A DNA stretch of 64,000 nt from assembly GCA_029287595.1 (NCBI GenBank), contig JARFQU010000137.1, forward strand, positions 18,829-82,828. The letters run 5' to 3'. The position numbers were made by a program, and so were the translations under genes. Below, piece by piece: positions 1 to 10,437 of the stretch; position 1 is the stretch's first letter, and every line of letters starts with the position of its first letter. The notes under the pieces were generated by a model that saw only the letters and a program-made list of their open reading frames with translations, was not told the DNA's origin and did not search any database. The DNA is from Halioglobus sp. (lineage in GTDB: Bacteria; Pseudomonadota; Gammaproteobacteria; Pseudomonadales; Halieaceae).

Positions 1-648
1 GTGGGCAGTTATGTAGAGGCTGCGCAGGCGCGGGTGCAGCAGCAGCTGCGCCTGCCGCCGGGATACTCCATCGTATGGTCCGGACAATACGAATACATGG
101 AGCGCGCCAAAGCCCGCCTGAAGTACGTGGTGCCCCTGACCCTGGCCATTATCGTGGTGCTGTTGTACATGAATTTTCGCAATGCCTCCCATGTGCTGAT
201 GCTGATGGGGGCGCTGCCCCTGGCGCTGGTGGGCAGTGTCTGGCTGATGTACTGGATGGACTTCAGTTTTTCCATCGCGGTGGGGGTGGGTTGTATCGCC
301 CTGGCGGGGGTGGCGGTGGAGACCGGCGTCATCATGCTGGTGTACCTGGACCAGGCCTGGCAGCGCCTGCTGGCAGCATCTGACACCCCCGGGGAAGCGG
401 AGCTTGACGAGGCTGTGCTGCAGGGCGCAGGACTGCGTGTGCGACCGGTACTAATGACCGCGTCTGCCACGATTATCGGCCTGTTGCCCATTCTGCTCGG
501 ATCGGGTTCCGGCTCTGAAGTCATGAGCCGGCTGGCGGCCCCCATGGTGGGGGGCATGATCAGCTCGGTGATCCTGACCCTGTTTGTGCTGCCGGTGATC
601 TACCTGTTGTGGCGCCGGTACCAGCTGTCGCGGCTGCGCGGCGAGTAG
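1..648 (+). CDS. Heavy-metal/cation RND efflux pump, CusA/CzcA type (C-terminal part only)
   Basis: This is the last 215 residues of an HME-family RND inner-membrane pump, which exports metal cations such as Cu, Ag, Zn or Co using proton-motive force. The segment has the end of the periplasmic domain, then four to five hydrophobic helices (about residues 40-60, 65-90, 95-115, 150-170 and 180-205). A segment like the conserved RVRPVLMTA loop precedes the last two helices, and the protein ends in a short basic cytosolic tail. Full-length members are about 1,040 residues, so the true start lies upstream of the window; the GTG at base 1 is simply an in-frame codon. Partner adaptor and outer-membrane genes would be to the left. 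Family assignment is secure, metal specificity is unknown. Confidence 0.9.
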   Translation: MGSYVEAAQARVQQQLRLPPGYSIVWSGQYEYMERAKARLKYVVPLTLAIIVVLLYMNFRNASHVLMLMGALPLALVGSVWLMYWMDFSFSIAVGVGCIALAGVAVETGVIMLVYLDQAWQRLLAASDTPGEAELDEAVLQGAGLRVRPVLMTASATIIGLLPILLGSGSGSEVMSRLAAPMVGGMISSVILTLFVLPVIYLLWRRYQLSRLRGE

Positions 649-807
649 CAGGTGAGCTGAACGCCCCATCACTGACCTGTATCAAACTTGGTGTTGATTT
701 CCGCGCCGGTGACAACCGTGCACAGCTGTGTCGGGTTATTATCAACACTGAGGTTATGGTTTTGTCATCCACCACAGTTGTGGTGTTGGAATCTCCGGGA
801 GGCGACA

Positions 808-1581
808 GTGAGTGCAACGCGAATATACCTTTCCCTGATTCCCCAGGGGCTGATAGCGTCCATGCTGCCCCCGGATGAATTCGGCAACTATTACGCGGTG
901 GGTACCCGTGTACATGCACGTGGTGAGGCGATCTTTTTCGAAGTGGATCGTTCGGCGATACCCCAGGGTGAGTTTCCGCTGGAAATGATAGAGCAGCGCT
1001 GTGTGCCCAAGGCCGATGGCAGCCCGAAGAAATCTGTTTACCTGGGCATCTACCGCGTATTGTCGCGCATCCCGGTAGCGGCGCTGGGAAACCTCTACCT
1101 GGTGACCCGGGAGGGCCAGACCCTGGAGCTGACGCGCTCTGAGTATGTGCGCGAGCCGGACCGCCAGGCGCATCTGTACCAGGAGTTTTGCCCTATTGAC
1201 CCTATGGTGGCCAGCTGCCTGGAGCCGCTGGAATTCTGCCGGGCAATTACCGATCCCAGCCGGCCAGTGCATGTGCCGCGTATCGTGTTTTCCCAGCTGT
1301 CCCTGCGGGAGCTGGCGTGGGATCCGCTCCATGGCGAGGCCCATGACCTGCCTTACCCCAACATGCAGCACCTGCGCGAAGTGCTGGATACCTTGCTGCG
1401 CGATGAACACAAGAGTAGCAAGCTGTTCCTGAAACAGGTCCCCGAGGGTGTTTTTTACCGCACCTTGCGCGGCGGTTTCTACGTGGGAGACCAGCATGAC
1501 TTCGCGTTTTATCGCTTTCCCGGCATCGATGAGCTGGAAACCCGGCACTACAGCTGGTGGCGTTCTGCCCAGCGATTCTGA
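808..1581 (+). CDS. Conserved hypothetical protein, about 257 residues
   Basis: I do not recognise the family. The open frame extends upstream to 688, but I place the start at the GTG at 808 because GGGAGG lies just before it and the extra N-terminus reads like untranslated sequence. No signal peptide or membrane segment is visible. The protein is mixed alpha/beta in character and rich in aromatic and acidic residues, with a Trp-Trp pair near the C-terminus. It sits 56 bases before the pyrophosphatase start and on the same strand, so co-transcription is possible. A long antisense frame over the same region is judged a shadow. Function unknown. Confidence 0.75.
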   Translation: MSATRIYLSLIPQGLIASMLPPDEFGNYYAVGTRVHARGEAIFFEVDRSAIPQGEFPLEMIEQRCVPKADGSPKKSVYLGIYRVLSRIPVAALGNLYLVTREGQTLELTRSEYVREPDRQAHLYQEFCPIDPMVASCLEPLEFCRAITDPSRPVHVPRIVFSQLSLRELAWDPLHGEAHDLPYPNMQHLREVLDTLLRDEHKSSKLFLKQVPEGVFYRTLRGGFYVGDQHDFAFYRFPGIDELETRHYSWWRSAQRF

Positions 1582-1637
1582 ACTGGGTTTGGCACGGCTA
1601 CGACATAAACTGCTGCAACGTAAAGGGAACTGCATGG

Positions 1638-3833
1638 ATGCTGAATAATACTTTTTTTTACCTTGCGCCTTTGGCCGCGATGCTGGCACTGGCGTTTGCC
1701 TGGCTGTTCCATCGGGACATGCGCCGCCAGGACGAGGGCAGCGAATTGATGGTTCGCATCGGTGGGCACGTGCGTCGCGGCGCGATGGCCTACCTGCGAC
1801 AGCAATATCGCATCATGCTGCTGGTGTTTTTGGGCCTGGCGGTGCTGTTCGCACTGCTGGCCTTTGGCCTGGATGTGCAGAGCCGCTGGCTGCCGCTGAC
1901 GTTTCTTTGTGGCGGCTTTTTCTCGGCACTGGCGGGCTTTATCGGCATGCGCACCGCCACCCTGGCCTCTACCCGCACCGCGGCGGCGGCGCGCAACTCC
2001 CTTGACCAGAGCTTGCGCATCGCCTTTCGCAGTGGCGCCGTTATCGGCCTGACAGTGGTGGGTCTGGGCCTGGGCAACGCCGTGTTGTGGCTGGTGCTGG
2101 TTAATGCGCTGACCCCGGAAGCGGCGGATGGTCACCGCATGGTGATGGTGACTACCACGGTGCTTACGTTCAGCATGGGCGCGTCTTTGCAGGCGCTTTT
2201 TGCCCGTGTCGGCGGCGGAATTTACACCAAGGCGGCGGATGTGGGCGCCGACCTGGTGGGCAAGGTGGAAGCGGGTATACCCGAGGACGATCCGCGCAAC
2301 CCTGCAGTCATCGCTGACAATGTAGGCGATAACGTGGGCGATGTGGCGGGTATGGGTGCGGACCTGTTTGAATCCTACTGTGGCTCCCTGTTAGCCGCCT
2401 GCGCCCTGGGTGCGGCCGCTTTCAGCGGCGATATCCACTCTCAGTCGCTGGCGGTGACCGTTCCCTTTGCCATTGCCGGAATTGGTATCCTGCTCTCGGT
2501 GGTCGGGGTTTACCTGGTCAAAACACGAGAGGGCGCTGACCAGGAGGCACTGCTCAAGGCCCTGTCGCGCGGCATTAATGTCAGCGCCCTGGGCGTGGCG
2601 GTCGCCGCATTGCTGGTATTGCACCTGATGGCGATGCCCAATCCCTGGGGTACCTGGGGTGCAGTGGTAGCGGGTCTGGTGACCGGCATCGTAATCGGTC
2701 GTGCCACAGAGTACGCCACCTCAGCTTCCTTCCGACCGACGCGCAGTATTGCCGCAGCCGCAGAGAGTGGCCCGGCTACCGCCATCATTTCAGGCCTGGG
2801 AGCGGGGATGCTGTCCACCATCGTACCGGTGCTGGCGGTAGCGGTGGGCACCCTCACGGCCTTCGCCTGCAGCGCCGGCTTTGACCTGGCCAATGTCACC
2901 CTGGGGCTTTATGGCGTGGCGATTGCCGCGGTGGGTATGCTCTCAACCCTGGGTATAACCCTGGCCAGTGATGCCTACGGGCCGATTGCCGATAATGCCG
3001 GGGGCAATGCGGAAATGAGCGGCCTGGGTCCCGAGGTCAGGGCGCGCACCGACGCCCTGGACTCCCTGGGCAATACCACCGCCGCTACCGGGAAGGGATT
3101 TGCCATAGGTTCTGCTGCCTTGACCGCACTGGCGCTTATCGCCTCCTACCTGGAGGTGGTACGTATCCAGCTGATCAGGTCAGGCCAGGATATTCTCAGC
3201 CTGGACCACGGCTTTAGCGTGCCTACTATTGATGCCACCCTGGCGGACTTCATGGCCTACTATGATGTCACCCTGTTAAACCCGGTGGTGCTGGTGTCGC
3301 TGTTCCTGGGTGCCATGGCCGCGTTCGTATTCAGCGGACTCACCATGCAGGCAGTAGGGCGCGTAGCCGCCCTCATGGTGACAGAGGTGCGCCGCCAGTT
3401 TCGCGATGACCCGGGGATACTCAAGGGAACATCTGACCCGGACTACGCGCGCTGTGTAGAGATTTCCACCCTGGGTGCACAGCGCGAGATGCTGGCGCCC
3501 TCGCTGATTGCGGTGCTGGCCCCGGTGCTGGTCAGTGTATTGCTGGGCGTTGCCGGCGTGATTGGCCTGCTGGTGGGTGCGCTGTCGGCGGGGTTTGTGC
3601 TGGCCGTGTTCCTGTCCAATACCGGCGGTGCCTGGGATAACGCCAAGAAGTACATCGAAGAAGGGCATCATGGCGGCAAGGGTTCCCCGGCGCACCGGGC
3701 CTCGGTGATAGGCGACACCGTGGGCGATCCGTTCAAGGATACCTCGGGCCCCAGCCTCAACATCCTGGTCAAGTTGATGAGTATTATCGCCATTACCGTG
3801 GCTGGCCTGGCGGTCTCCTACAGTCTGTTATAG
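1638..3833 (+). CDS. hppA: Membrane-bound ion-pumping pyrophosphatase, K+-dependent type
   Basis: A 731-residue integral membrane pyrophosphatase that hydrolyses PPi and pumps H+ or Na+ out of the cytosol. It has the hallmark substrate motif starting near D201 ([20 protein letters not shown], followed by two DN[VG]GD-type acidic repeats) and the C-terminal [15 protein letters not shown] motif. At the K+ signature the sequence is NTTAATGKG (residues 479-487). Ala482 and Gly485 occupy the positions that are Lys and Thr in K+-independent enzymes, so a K+-dependent enzyme is predicted. Whether it pumps H+ or Na+ cannot be settled by eye. The start is the ATG at 1638, preceded by AAAGGGAA; an upstream in-frame extension to 1557 overlaps the previous gene and is rejected. 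Confidence 0.95.
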   Translation: MLNNTFFYLAPLAAMLALAFAWLFHRDMRRQDEGSELMVRIGGHVRRGAMAYLRQQYRIMLLVFLGLAVLFALLAFGLDVQSRWLPLTFLCGGFFSALAGFIGMRTATLASTRTAAAARNSLDQSLRIAFRSGAVIGLTVVGLGLGNAVLWLVLVNALTPEAADGHRMVMVTTTVLTFSMGASLQALFARVGGGIYTKAADVGADLVGKVEAGIPEDDPRNPAVIADNVGDNVGDVAGMGADLFESYCGSLLAACALGAAAFSGDIHSQSLAVTVPFAIAGIGILLSVVGVYLVKTREGADQEALLKALSRGINVSALGVAVAALLVLHLMAMPNPWGTWGAVVAGLVTGIVIGRATEYATSASFRPTRSIAAAAESGPATAIISGLGAGMLSTIVPVLAVAVGTLTAFACSAGFDLANVTLGLYGVAIAAVGMLSTLGITLASDAYGPIADNAGGNAEMSGLGPEVRARTDALDSLGNTTAATGKGFAIGSAALTALALIASYLEVVRIQLIRSGQDILSLDHGFSVPTIDATLADFMAYYDVTLLNPVVLVSLFLGAMAAFVFSGLTMQAVGRVAALMVTEVRRQFRDDPGILKGTSDPDYARCVEISTLGAQREMLAPSLIAVLAPVLVSVLLGVAGVIGLLVGALSAGFVLAVFLSNTGGAWDNAKKYIEEGHHGGKGSPAHRASVIGDTVGDPFKDTSGPSLNILVKLMSIIAITVAGLAVSYSLL

Positions 3834-3890
3834 CTCACCAACTGGGTTACTATCTCCAGGGGATATCGGGCGAAGCGCGTTGGGCACAAG

Positions 3891-4667
3891 ATGGAAGGTT
3901 TGGAGAGCTGGCAGTATGCGACCATAGCAGTGCTGTTTGTCTGGAGCGGCTTCGTGCGTTCCGGCCTGGGCTTTGGTGGCGCCGTATTGAGCTTACCCTT
4001 CCTGTTGATGGTGTATAACGCGCCGCTGGTGTTCCTGCCGATTATCTCTGTCCACCTGCTGTTTTTCTCCCTGCTGACGGTGGTGCAGTCCCACCTGCGC
4101 AGCACTCGCGAGGAGGATTCAGGTCAAGGTGGCACCGTTAACTGGGCGTTTCTGCGTTATGCCCTGCCACTGATGATTATTCCCAAGCTGATCGGGGTGG
4201 CGGGGGTGATCACCCTGCCTGCGGATATTGTCAGCGGTTTTATCTTCATCGTGGTGTCGGTTTATTCGGTAACCTATATCCTCGACCGGCCCTTCAAGAG
4301 TAACAGTAAAACGCTGGACGCATTTTTCCTGCTACTGGGAGGGTATGTCAGCGGCACCTCGTTGATAGCCGCGCCGCTGGTGGTGCCTGTGGCCGCCAGC
4401 CGCATGGAAAAATACCAGTTGCGTGACACCCTGTTTGTGCTGTGGTTTGTGCTGGTGGGCATCAAGCTTGTCGCCTTCACGGTAAGCGGCGTAGACCTGC
4501 AGTGGCAGCAGCACTTGTGGCTGTTGCCCTGCGCGGCAGTTGGCCATGTCATTGGCTTGCGTTTTCACAGCTATACCCTCAGGGCTGACACCAAGGTATT
4601 TTTCCGAGTGCTGGGGGTCGGGCTGTTGCTGGTGAGTCTGGCGGGCCTGGCGCGATTGCTGTGGTAA
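3891..4667 (+). CDS. TauE/SafE (TSUP) family anion permease
   Basis: A 258-residue polytopic membrane protein with about eight hydrophobic segments and the family's N-terminal glycine-rich motif (GFVRSGLGFGGA, about residues 20-31) followed by PFLLM. TSUP members move organosulfur or sulfite anions, or other small anions, across the inner membrane; the substrate here is unknown. The gene starts 57 bases after the pyrophosphatase stop without a strong Shine-Dalgarno sequence, so it may be read through from that promoter. Length is normal for the family. Confidence 0.88.
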   Translation: MEGLESWQYATIAVLFVWSGFVRSGLGFGGAVLSLPFLLMVYNAPLVFLPIISVHLLFFSLLTVVQSHLRSTREEDSGQGGTVNWAFLRYALPLMIIPKLIGVAGVITLPADIVSGFIFIVVSVYSVTYILDRPFKSNSKTLDAFFLLLGGYVSGTSLIAAPLVVPVAASRMEKYQLRDTLFVLWFVLVGIKLVAFTVSGVDLQWQQHLWLLPCAAVGHVIGLRFHSYTLRADTKVFFRVLGVGLLLVSLAGLARLLW

Positions 4668-4805
4668 ATGCCTTTTTTGCGCTTCTTGCCCCAGCCAATC
4701 GCCCCGGATCAAGTGTAAATATGACCGCTTAATCGCGTACTCCTTCACATTACTATCGCGTTAAAATAGTGGGGTTATTTTATGAATCCATGAGGAGAAG
4801 CACCC

Positions 4806-5828
4806 GTGAAGAAGACAGTAATCGCCCTGGCCGTTGCCGCCGTCGCCAGCGTGCCCGCACTGGCCCTGGACAAAATGCCCGAAGAGGCCGGATTTTCCGG
4901 CTACGTCAACCTGGGTGCCGGCACCGGTAGCATAGAGTCTAACTTCCTGGCGCGCTTGTCCGGGGTGGACATTGATCTTGGCGACGACACGGTGACTGAT
5001 TATGGCTCACCGGACGACGAAGATATTACGATGCCCGCCTTGAACCTGAACCTGAGCTACACCTTTTCCAGCCTGAAGACCCAGGTTTCCCTGGGTAACG
5101 ACCTGGCGGATTTTCTGCAGTTCGACCGCTCCACACGTCTCGCACTGCGCCATGATTTCGACAGTCTGGGCAGAATGCAGATAGCCTTGTTGTCTTCCGC
5201 TTTTCCCCAGACTGAGGTCTGGGCTGACCCCTACCTGCTGGATGAGTCACGTAAGGAAACAGAGCGCTCAACCACCGGCGGTCGTCTTACCTGGGATAAA
5301 ATCTTTGGCAGCCACTTCGAATTCAAGATCAGCTCAAGGAAAATCGAGATCGACGATGAGCGCAGTGGCGAGAGCGATGATAGCTTGAGCAAGGCGCAGC
5401 GCAAGCTGCTGGATCGCGAGGGTGATATCAATCGCGTCGAACTGGGCTATATGTTTATCATGGGCGAAGGCAGGAACATACTGCGCCCCAGTGTCGCTTA
5501 TATCGACAGGGACCTGGACGGCGACGCCATGTCACAGGACGGTGTAGAAGTTGGCCTGACCTGGTTGTATAACAACAAAGATAACTTCCGCTGGGTCAAT
5601 AATGTTGTCTATGCCAGCCTGGAGGGGGATAAGAAGAATCCTATCTTCAACGAGGTGAACGATGCCGACCAGATCGGTTTTGCCAGCCAGATGTTTTTCC
5701 CTGGCCTGTTCGGCCTGGAAAAGTGGGAGCCCAATGCCAGTTTTATCTGGGGTGATTCGGATAACGACATCGACTTCAATGACGCAACCGGTTGGTTGTT
5801 CAGCGTCGGTATCGGCAGACAGTTCTAA
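4806..5828 (+). CDS. Outer-membrane protein, DUF2860-like beta-barrel
   Basis: A 340-residue secreted protein with a classical signal peptide (MKK..., hydrophobic core, cleavage near ALA-LDK around residue 21). The rest is alternating polar/hydrophobic strands ending in an aromatic residue (GIGRQF), as in outer-membrane beta-barrels. The mature N-terminus (GFSGYVNLGAGTGS...SNFL) and the acidic DxDLGDDT stretch resemble the DUF2860 family known from vibrios and relatives. The start is GTG at 4806 with a strong GAGGAG eight bases upstream. It appears monocistronic: an inverted repeat follows the stop. The role is unknown, possibly a porin-like or surface protein. Confidence 0.8.
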   Translation: MKKTVIALAVAAVASVPALALDKMPEEAGFSGYVNLGAGTGSIESNFLARLSGVDIDLGDDTVTDYGSPDDEDITMPALNLNLSYTFSSLKTQVSLGNDLADFLQFDRSTRLALRHDFDSLGRMQIALLSSAFPQTEVWADPYLLDESRKETERSTTGGRLTWDKIFGSHFEFKISSRKIEIDDERSGESDDSLSKAQRKLLDREGDINRVELGYMFIMGEGRNILRPSVAYIDRDLDGDAMSQDGVEVGLTWLYNNKDNFRWVNNVVYASLEGDKKNPIFNEVNDADQIGFASQMFFPGLFGLEKWEPNASFIWGDSDNDIDFNDATGWLFSVGIGRQF

Positions 5829-5840
5829 GCAGTTATGACT

Positions 5841-5865
5841 ATCCCGGCAGCCTCGCTGCCGGGAT
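5841..5865 (+). terminator. Perfect hairpin after the outer-membrane protein gene
   Basis: Two 11-bp arms (ATCCCGGCAGC and its complement) separated by three bases form a GC-rich hairpin 13 bases after the stop codon. No T-run follows, so it may act as a transcript-end stabiliser or weak terminator rather than a canonical intrinsic terminator. Confidence 0.6.
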
Positions 5866-6056
5866 ACATCCCACCCTCACCCTCATGTAAAATCTTTGCC
5901 GTGACGGGCTTTATACCTGAGGGCCTTTCCCAGCTATACTACTATCCTTACTCTCGGTGGCAGGCTATTGTTATCCACGCCAGTTGGACCTGTCATTGAG
6001 TTTTCCGCAGCGGATACGATTCGGCGTCGGGGCAACAGATCAAGGGAAAGCAGGCT

Positions 6057-7250
6057 ATGGTTCATCTAAAGCGCAGCGGTAACGGCCGACTCACATCCCT
6101 GCTGGTTGCTGGTGCAATTCTACTGAGTGCCTGTGGCGCGGGCGAGCCGCCGACTGCTCAGGCTCCCGAAATAGCTGTTGTAGAGGTCGTCCAGCGCGAT
6201 ACCCGCATCACCCAGGACTTTGTCGGCCAGACACTGGGCTCTACGGATATTCCCATACGCGCCCGGGTCGAGGGCTTCCTGGAAAGCCGTACTTTCCGCG
6301 AGGGTAGGGAGGTAGAGGAGGGGCAATTGCTTTACACCATAGACCAGCGACCCTTCCTCACCAAGGTGGTAGAAGCCGAGGGCCGCCTGGCGGAAGCGCG
6401 CACGATGTTGGCCAAGGCCAGGGCAGACCTGGGGCGTATCAAGCCGCTGGCCGAGATGAAGGCAGTCAGTCAGCAGGACCTTGACGCCGCGGTGGCGCAG
6501 CGTGATGCCGCGATGGGTGCATTGCAGGCCTCCGAAGCGCAGCTGGAACTGGCCAATATTGAACTGAGCTATACCGAGATTCACTCGCCTATCAATGGAT
6601 TCATTGGCATCTCACAGGCTGAGGTGGGCGAGTTTGTAGGTGCGCCGCCGAATGCTGTGGTGTTGAATTATGTGTCCCTTACCGACCCGATCCGGGTACG
6701 CTTTTCTATTAATGAACGCGACTTCCTGCGTCTCAGCCGATCCCTGGCCGAGCGCCGGCGTGCGGGCGATGAGCCGACTGATGACGAAACATCCGAGAAT
6801 GAAGTTGAGCTTATTTTAGCCGACGGCAGTATCCACGAATATACTGGCAAGGTGGTGGCATCCGATGCCGCGATCAACCCCGATACCGGGACTTTCACAC
6901 TGGAGGCGGATTTCCCCAACCCGGATGCGATTGTCATCGCGGGGCAGTTTGCCCGCGCGCGGATCTCTGTCGAATCCCGCCCTGGTGCGTTGCTGATACC
7001 GCAGCGAGCGGTTAGCGAGTTGCTGGGCAATTTCCGGGTGTTTGTTGTCGACAGCGACGGTGTGGTGAGTATGAGGGCGGTCGAACTTGGCCCCCAGGTG
7101 GGTCGCCTCAGGCTGGTGGACTCCGGGCTGCAAGCCGGTGACCAGGTGGCTGTCGAGGGCCTGCTCAACCTCAAGGAAGGCGCCATCATACGTCCTAAAC
7201 TGGTCGAATTCGACGAGCAGGCGCCCGCCGCCAGCGCAGCCGGTAACTGA
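6057..7250 (+). CDS. RND efflux periplasmic adaptor lipoprotein (AcrA/MexA type)
   Basis: A 397-residue membrane-fusion protein of a tripartite multidrug efflux system. The N-terminus is a lipoprotein signal with lipobox LSAC (Cys about residue 26), so it is predicted to be lipid-anchored in the inner-membrane outer leaflet. The barrel-sandwich motif (IRARVEGFLESRTFREG, then LLYTIDQRPF) is followed by an alpha-helical hairpin (about residues 100-165), a beta-barrel region and the membrane-proximal domain (LLIPQRAV...). The start at 6057 has a purine-rich AAGGGAAAGCAGG upstream. The pump gene starts three bases after the stop, so the genes form an operon. Confidence 0.93.
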   Translation: MVHLKRSGNGRLTSLLVAGAILLSACGAGEPPTAQAPEIAVVEVVQRDTRITQDFVGQTLGSTDIPIRARVEGFLESRTFREGREVEEGQLLYTIDQRPFLTKVVEAEGRLAEARTMLAKARADLGRIKPLAEMKAVSQQDLDAAVAQRDAAMGALQASEAQLELANIELSYTEIHSPINGFIGISQAEVGEFVGAPPNAVVLNYVSLTDPIRVRFSINERDFLRLSRSLAERRRAGDEPTDDETSENEVELILADGSIHEYTGKVVASDAAINPDTGTFTLEADFPNPDAIVIAGQFARARISVESRPGALLIPQRAVSELLGNFRVFVVDSDGVVSMRAVELGPQVGRLRLVDSGLQAGDQVAVEGLLNLKEGAIIRPKLVEFDEQAPAASAAGN

Positions 7251-7253
7251 GCC

Positions 7254-10200
7254 ATGGCTGAGTTTTTCGTTCGCCGTCCCATCGTTGCCATGGTCATCGC
7301 GATCATCATCGTGATTCTGGGCCTGGTGGCCCTGGGTCGACTGCCGGTTGCCCAATACCCCGAAATAACGCCCCCCATAGTCAACGTCTCCGGCACCTAC
7401 ACCGGTGCGAACGCGATCGACGTGGAGCAGTCGGTCGCAACACCCGTGGAGCAGAAGGTCAACGGTGTGGAGGGCATGATTTACATGAGCTCCACCAATT
7501 CCAGTGACGGCAGGATGGGCCTGGATGTGTCGTTTGAGGTGGGCACGGACCTGGATATGGCCAATGTGCTGACCCAGAATCGGGTGTCGGAGGCTCAGGC
7601 TTCTCTGCCTGAAGAGGTGAAGCGGCTTGGTGTAACGGTAAAGAAAAAACTGGCCTTTCCCCTGTTGCTGGTGTCGCTGGTGTCACCCAATGGCACCTAC
7701 GATGAGAGCTTTCTGTCCAACTACGCGGCTATCAATATTGTCGATGAACTGGCCCGGATCCGAGGTGTGGGCCTGGCCGAGGTGCTGGGTGGCAGCGTCT
7801 CGGACTACGCCATGCGTATCTGGGTACGCCCGGACCAGTTGGCCAAGCTTGGCCTGACCGTCCCTGATATTACCAGCGCGATTGCGCAACAGAATGTGCT
7901 GGTGCCTGCGGGCCAGATCGGTGGCGAGCCGGCGCCGGCGGGTACCGAGTTCACCTACACCGTCAATACCGGTGGTCGATTTGAAACGCCGGAGGAGTTC
8001 GGTGAGGTCGTGGTGCGCGCTGACCCCGATGGTTCCCAGGTGTTGTTGCGCGATGTTGCCAGGATTGAGCTAGGTAGCCAGAACTACCTGTACAAGGTAC
8101 GACTGGACGGGCAACCCTCCTCCCTGGTGCAGGTCTATCAGTTGCCGGATGCCAACGGCCTGGATGTGGCGGATGCGGTATTCAGTGCGCTGGAGCGCAT
8201 AGCCGAAGGCTTTCCCGACGACGTGGAATACGTGGTGTCCCTGGACACGACCAAGCCTATTACCGCAGGTATACGAGAGATCGTAATCACGCTGTTCCAG
8301 GCGGTATTCCTGGTGATACTGGTGGTCTACATCTTTCTGCAGAACGCCCGAGCTACCCTGATTCCTACCCTCACTGTGCCGGTATCCCTGATTGGCGCGT
8401 TGGCGGTTTTCCCCCTGTTGGGGTTCAGCATTAATACCCTGTCGTTGTTGGGGCTGGTGCTGGCAATTGGCATCGTGGTGGACGACGCTATCGTGGTGGT
8501 GGAGGCGGTGTCGGCAAAAATGGAAAAGGGCATGGCAGCCCGGGAAGCCACCATTGAAGCCATGCAGGAGGTCTCCGGGCCTATTGTGGCCACCTCCCTG
8601 GCGCTGATAGCGGTATTTGTGCCGGTCGCCGCCATGGGTGGTATTACCGGGGCCTTGTACCAGCAGTTCGCTATCACTATCGCAATCTCGGTGGCGATTT
8701 CTTCCCTTAATGCCCTGACCCTGAGTCCCGCGCTGGCGGCCCTGCTGTTGCAGCCGCCGGGTGAGGACAAGAGCGTATTCCATAAGTTTTTTGGCTGGTT
8801 CAATCGCTGGTTTGAAGTGGCCACCGGTAAGTTCATGGTGCTGACGGGTTTCTTCACCCATAAGTTATCCCGGGCCGCCTTGCTGCTGCTTGCGCTGGTG
8901 GTTGGTCTTAGCCTGTTGTTTCGTATCTTACCGGCGGGCTTTGTTCCCGAGGAGGACCAGGCGTATATCCTGGCGGGGGTCGTTATGCCTGACGGCGCTT
9001 CACTGCAACGTACCGACGCCGTGATGAAGCAGGTCGAGACTATTCTCAATGAGTATGACGCGATACAGAACGCGACAGTGATTGCCGGCTACAGCATTAT
9101 GTCGGGCACCTTGCAGCCCAACGCGGGTATGGCATTTATCCAGTTAAGAGACTGGGATGAACGCGCTGCTGCAGAGGATCATGCCCGGGAATTGGTGCGG
9201 CGCCTGAATGGCGAGTTCGCCGCACGGATCAAGGAGGGCGCTGCCTTCGCCTTTGGCCCTCCGGCGATACCGGGCCTGGGGACCGGATCGGGCTTTACCA
9301 TGATGCTGCAGGACCGGGGCGGCAACTCGCCGGAGTACCTGTTTGAACAGAGTCGGCGCTTTATCGAGGCGGCTACCGCGCGGCCCGAGATCGGCAGTGC
9401 GATCACCCTGTTCCGGCCCAGTTCCCCGCAGGTCTTTCTCGACATTGACGATGGCAAGGCGTTGAAGCTGGGTGTGCCGCTGTCTGACGTGAATACGTCC
9501 GTAGGCGCCTTCCTAGGGGGCGCCTATGTCAACGATTTCAACCGCTTTGGTCGCCTGTACAAAGTGTACGTCCAGGCGGAGCCCGAGTACCGTGCCTCTA
9601 TCGATGGCATCAACATGTTTTACGTGCGCAATGTTCAAGGTGACCGGGTTCCCCTGTCGACTCTGGTCGAGACCTCGCGTTCCGCCGGCCCTGAATTTAC
9701 CAACCGTTTCAACCTGTTCCGCTCGGCCAAGATTACCGGGCAGCCCGCACCGGGTTACAGTTCGGCGCAGGCGCTGACGGCCCTGGAAGAGGTGGCGGCG
9801 GAAATCCTGCCCGGTGACATGGGTGTCGGCTGGGCCGACATGTCCTACCAGGAACAGGCTGCTGCAGGCTCCGGGGCAGTGGTGTTCCTGATGGCCCTGG
9901 TATTCGTATTCCTTATCCTGGCGGCGCAGTATGAAAGCTGGTCACTGCCGCTGTCGGTGCTCGCTGGCACCCCTATCGCCGTGTTCGGTGCGATAGCGGG
10001 ACTGTTTATAGCGCGCCAGTTCAGCGAGAGCTATGTCAACAATGTGTTCGCGCAGATTGGCCTGGTGATGCTGATTGGCCTGGCGGCCAAGAACGCCATA
10101 CTTATTGTCGAGTTCGCCAAGGTTGAATCGGAGAAGGGCAAGGCTCCGGTGGAGGCGGCGATGGAAGCCGCCAGGATGCGCTTTCGTCCTATTTTGATGA

Positions 10201-10436
10201 CCGCATTTTCGTTTATTTTGGGCGTATTGCCACTACTGGTCGCCAGCGGCGCCGGCGCGGAAGCGCGCAAGGTCATGGGTATGACCGTGTTCAGCGGTAT
10301 GCTGGTAGCAACGGTTATTGGGGTTTTGTTGGTGCCAGCCCTGTACGTGATGGTCGAACGCTTTATCTCCCGGTCCGGGCCAGTTGACGAATCTGGCGAG
10401 CAGAATGAACCCGCAACTGCGACGGAGGAGACCTGA
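7254..10436 (+). CDS. RND multidrug efflux pump, AcrB/MexB type (HAE1)
   Basis: A full-length 1,060-residue inner-membrane proton/drug antiporter. It begins with the canonical MAEFFVRRPIVAMV. The TM4 proton-relay pair Asp410-Asp411 lies in GIVVDDAIVVVE, and the TM10 lysine (Lys946 in LAAKNAILIVEFAK) is conserved. Two repeats of six TM helices flank the large periplasmic porter and docking domains. The C-terminal tail is acidic. Substrates are likely hydrophobic or amphiphilic compounds, but specificity cannot be read from sequence. It is encoded between its adaptor and outer-membrane partner; its stop precedes the next start by one base. Confidence 0.96.
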   Translation: MAEFFVRRPIVAMVIAIIIVILGLVALGRLPVAQYPEITPPIVNVSGTYTGANAIDVEQSVATPVEQKVNGVEGMIYMSSTNSSDGRMGLDVSFEVGTDLDMANVLTQNRVSEAQASLPEEVKRLGVTVKKKLAFPLLLVSLVSPNGTYDESFLSNYAAINIVDELARIRGVGLAEVLGGSVSDYAMRIWVRPDQLAKLGLTVPDITSAIAQQNVLVPAGQIGGEPAPAGTEFTYTVNTGGRFETPEEFGEVVVRADPDGSQVLLRDVARIELGSQNYLYKVRLDGQPSSLVQVYQLPDANGLDVADAVFSALERIAEGFPDDVEYVVSLDTTKPITAGIREIVITLFQAVFLVILVVYIFLQNARATLIPTLTVPVSLIGALAVFPLLGFSINTLSLLGLVLAIGIVVDDAIVVVEAVSAKMEKGMAAREATIEAMQEVSGPIVATSLALIAVFVPVAAMGGITGALYQQFAITIAISVAISSLNALTLSPALAALLLQPPGEDKSVFHKFFGWFNRWFEVATGKFMVLTGFFTHKLSRAALLLLALVVGLSLLFRILPAGFVPEEDQAYILAGVVMPDGASLQRTDAVMKQVETILNEYDAIQNATVIAGYSIMSGTLQPNAGMAFIQLRDWDERAAAEDHARELVRRLNGEFAARIKEGAAFAFGPPAIPGLGTGSGFTMMLQDRGGNSPEYLFEQSRRFIEAATARPEIGSAITLFRPSSPQVFLDIDDGKALKLGVPLSDVNTSVGAFLGGAYVNDFNRFGRLYKVYVQAEPEYRASIDGINMFYVRNVQGDRVPLSTLVETSRSAGPEFTNRFNLFRSAKITGQPAPGYSSAQALTALEEVAAEILPGDMGVGWADMSYQEQAAAGSGAVVFLMALVFVFLILAAQYESWSLPLSVLAGTPIAVFGAIAGLFIARQFSESYVNNVFAQIGLVMLIGLAAKNAILIVEFAKVESEKGKAPVEAAMEAARMRFRPILMTAFSFILGVLPLLVASGAGAEARKVMGMTVFSGMLVATVIGVLLVPALYVMVERFISRSGPVDESGEQNEPATATEET

Positions 10437-10437
10437 G

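Noticed and set aside
754..1689. Long minus-strand reading frame opposite the hypothetical gene
   Set aside because: No start context, no recognisable motif, and it overlaps two well-supported plus-strand genes.
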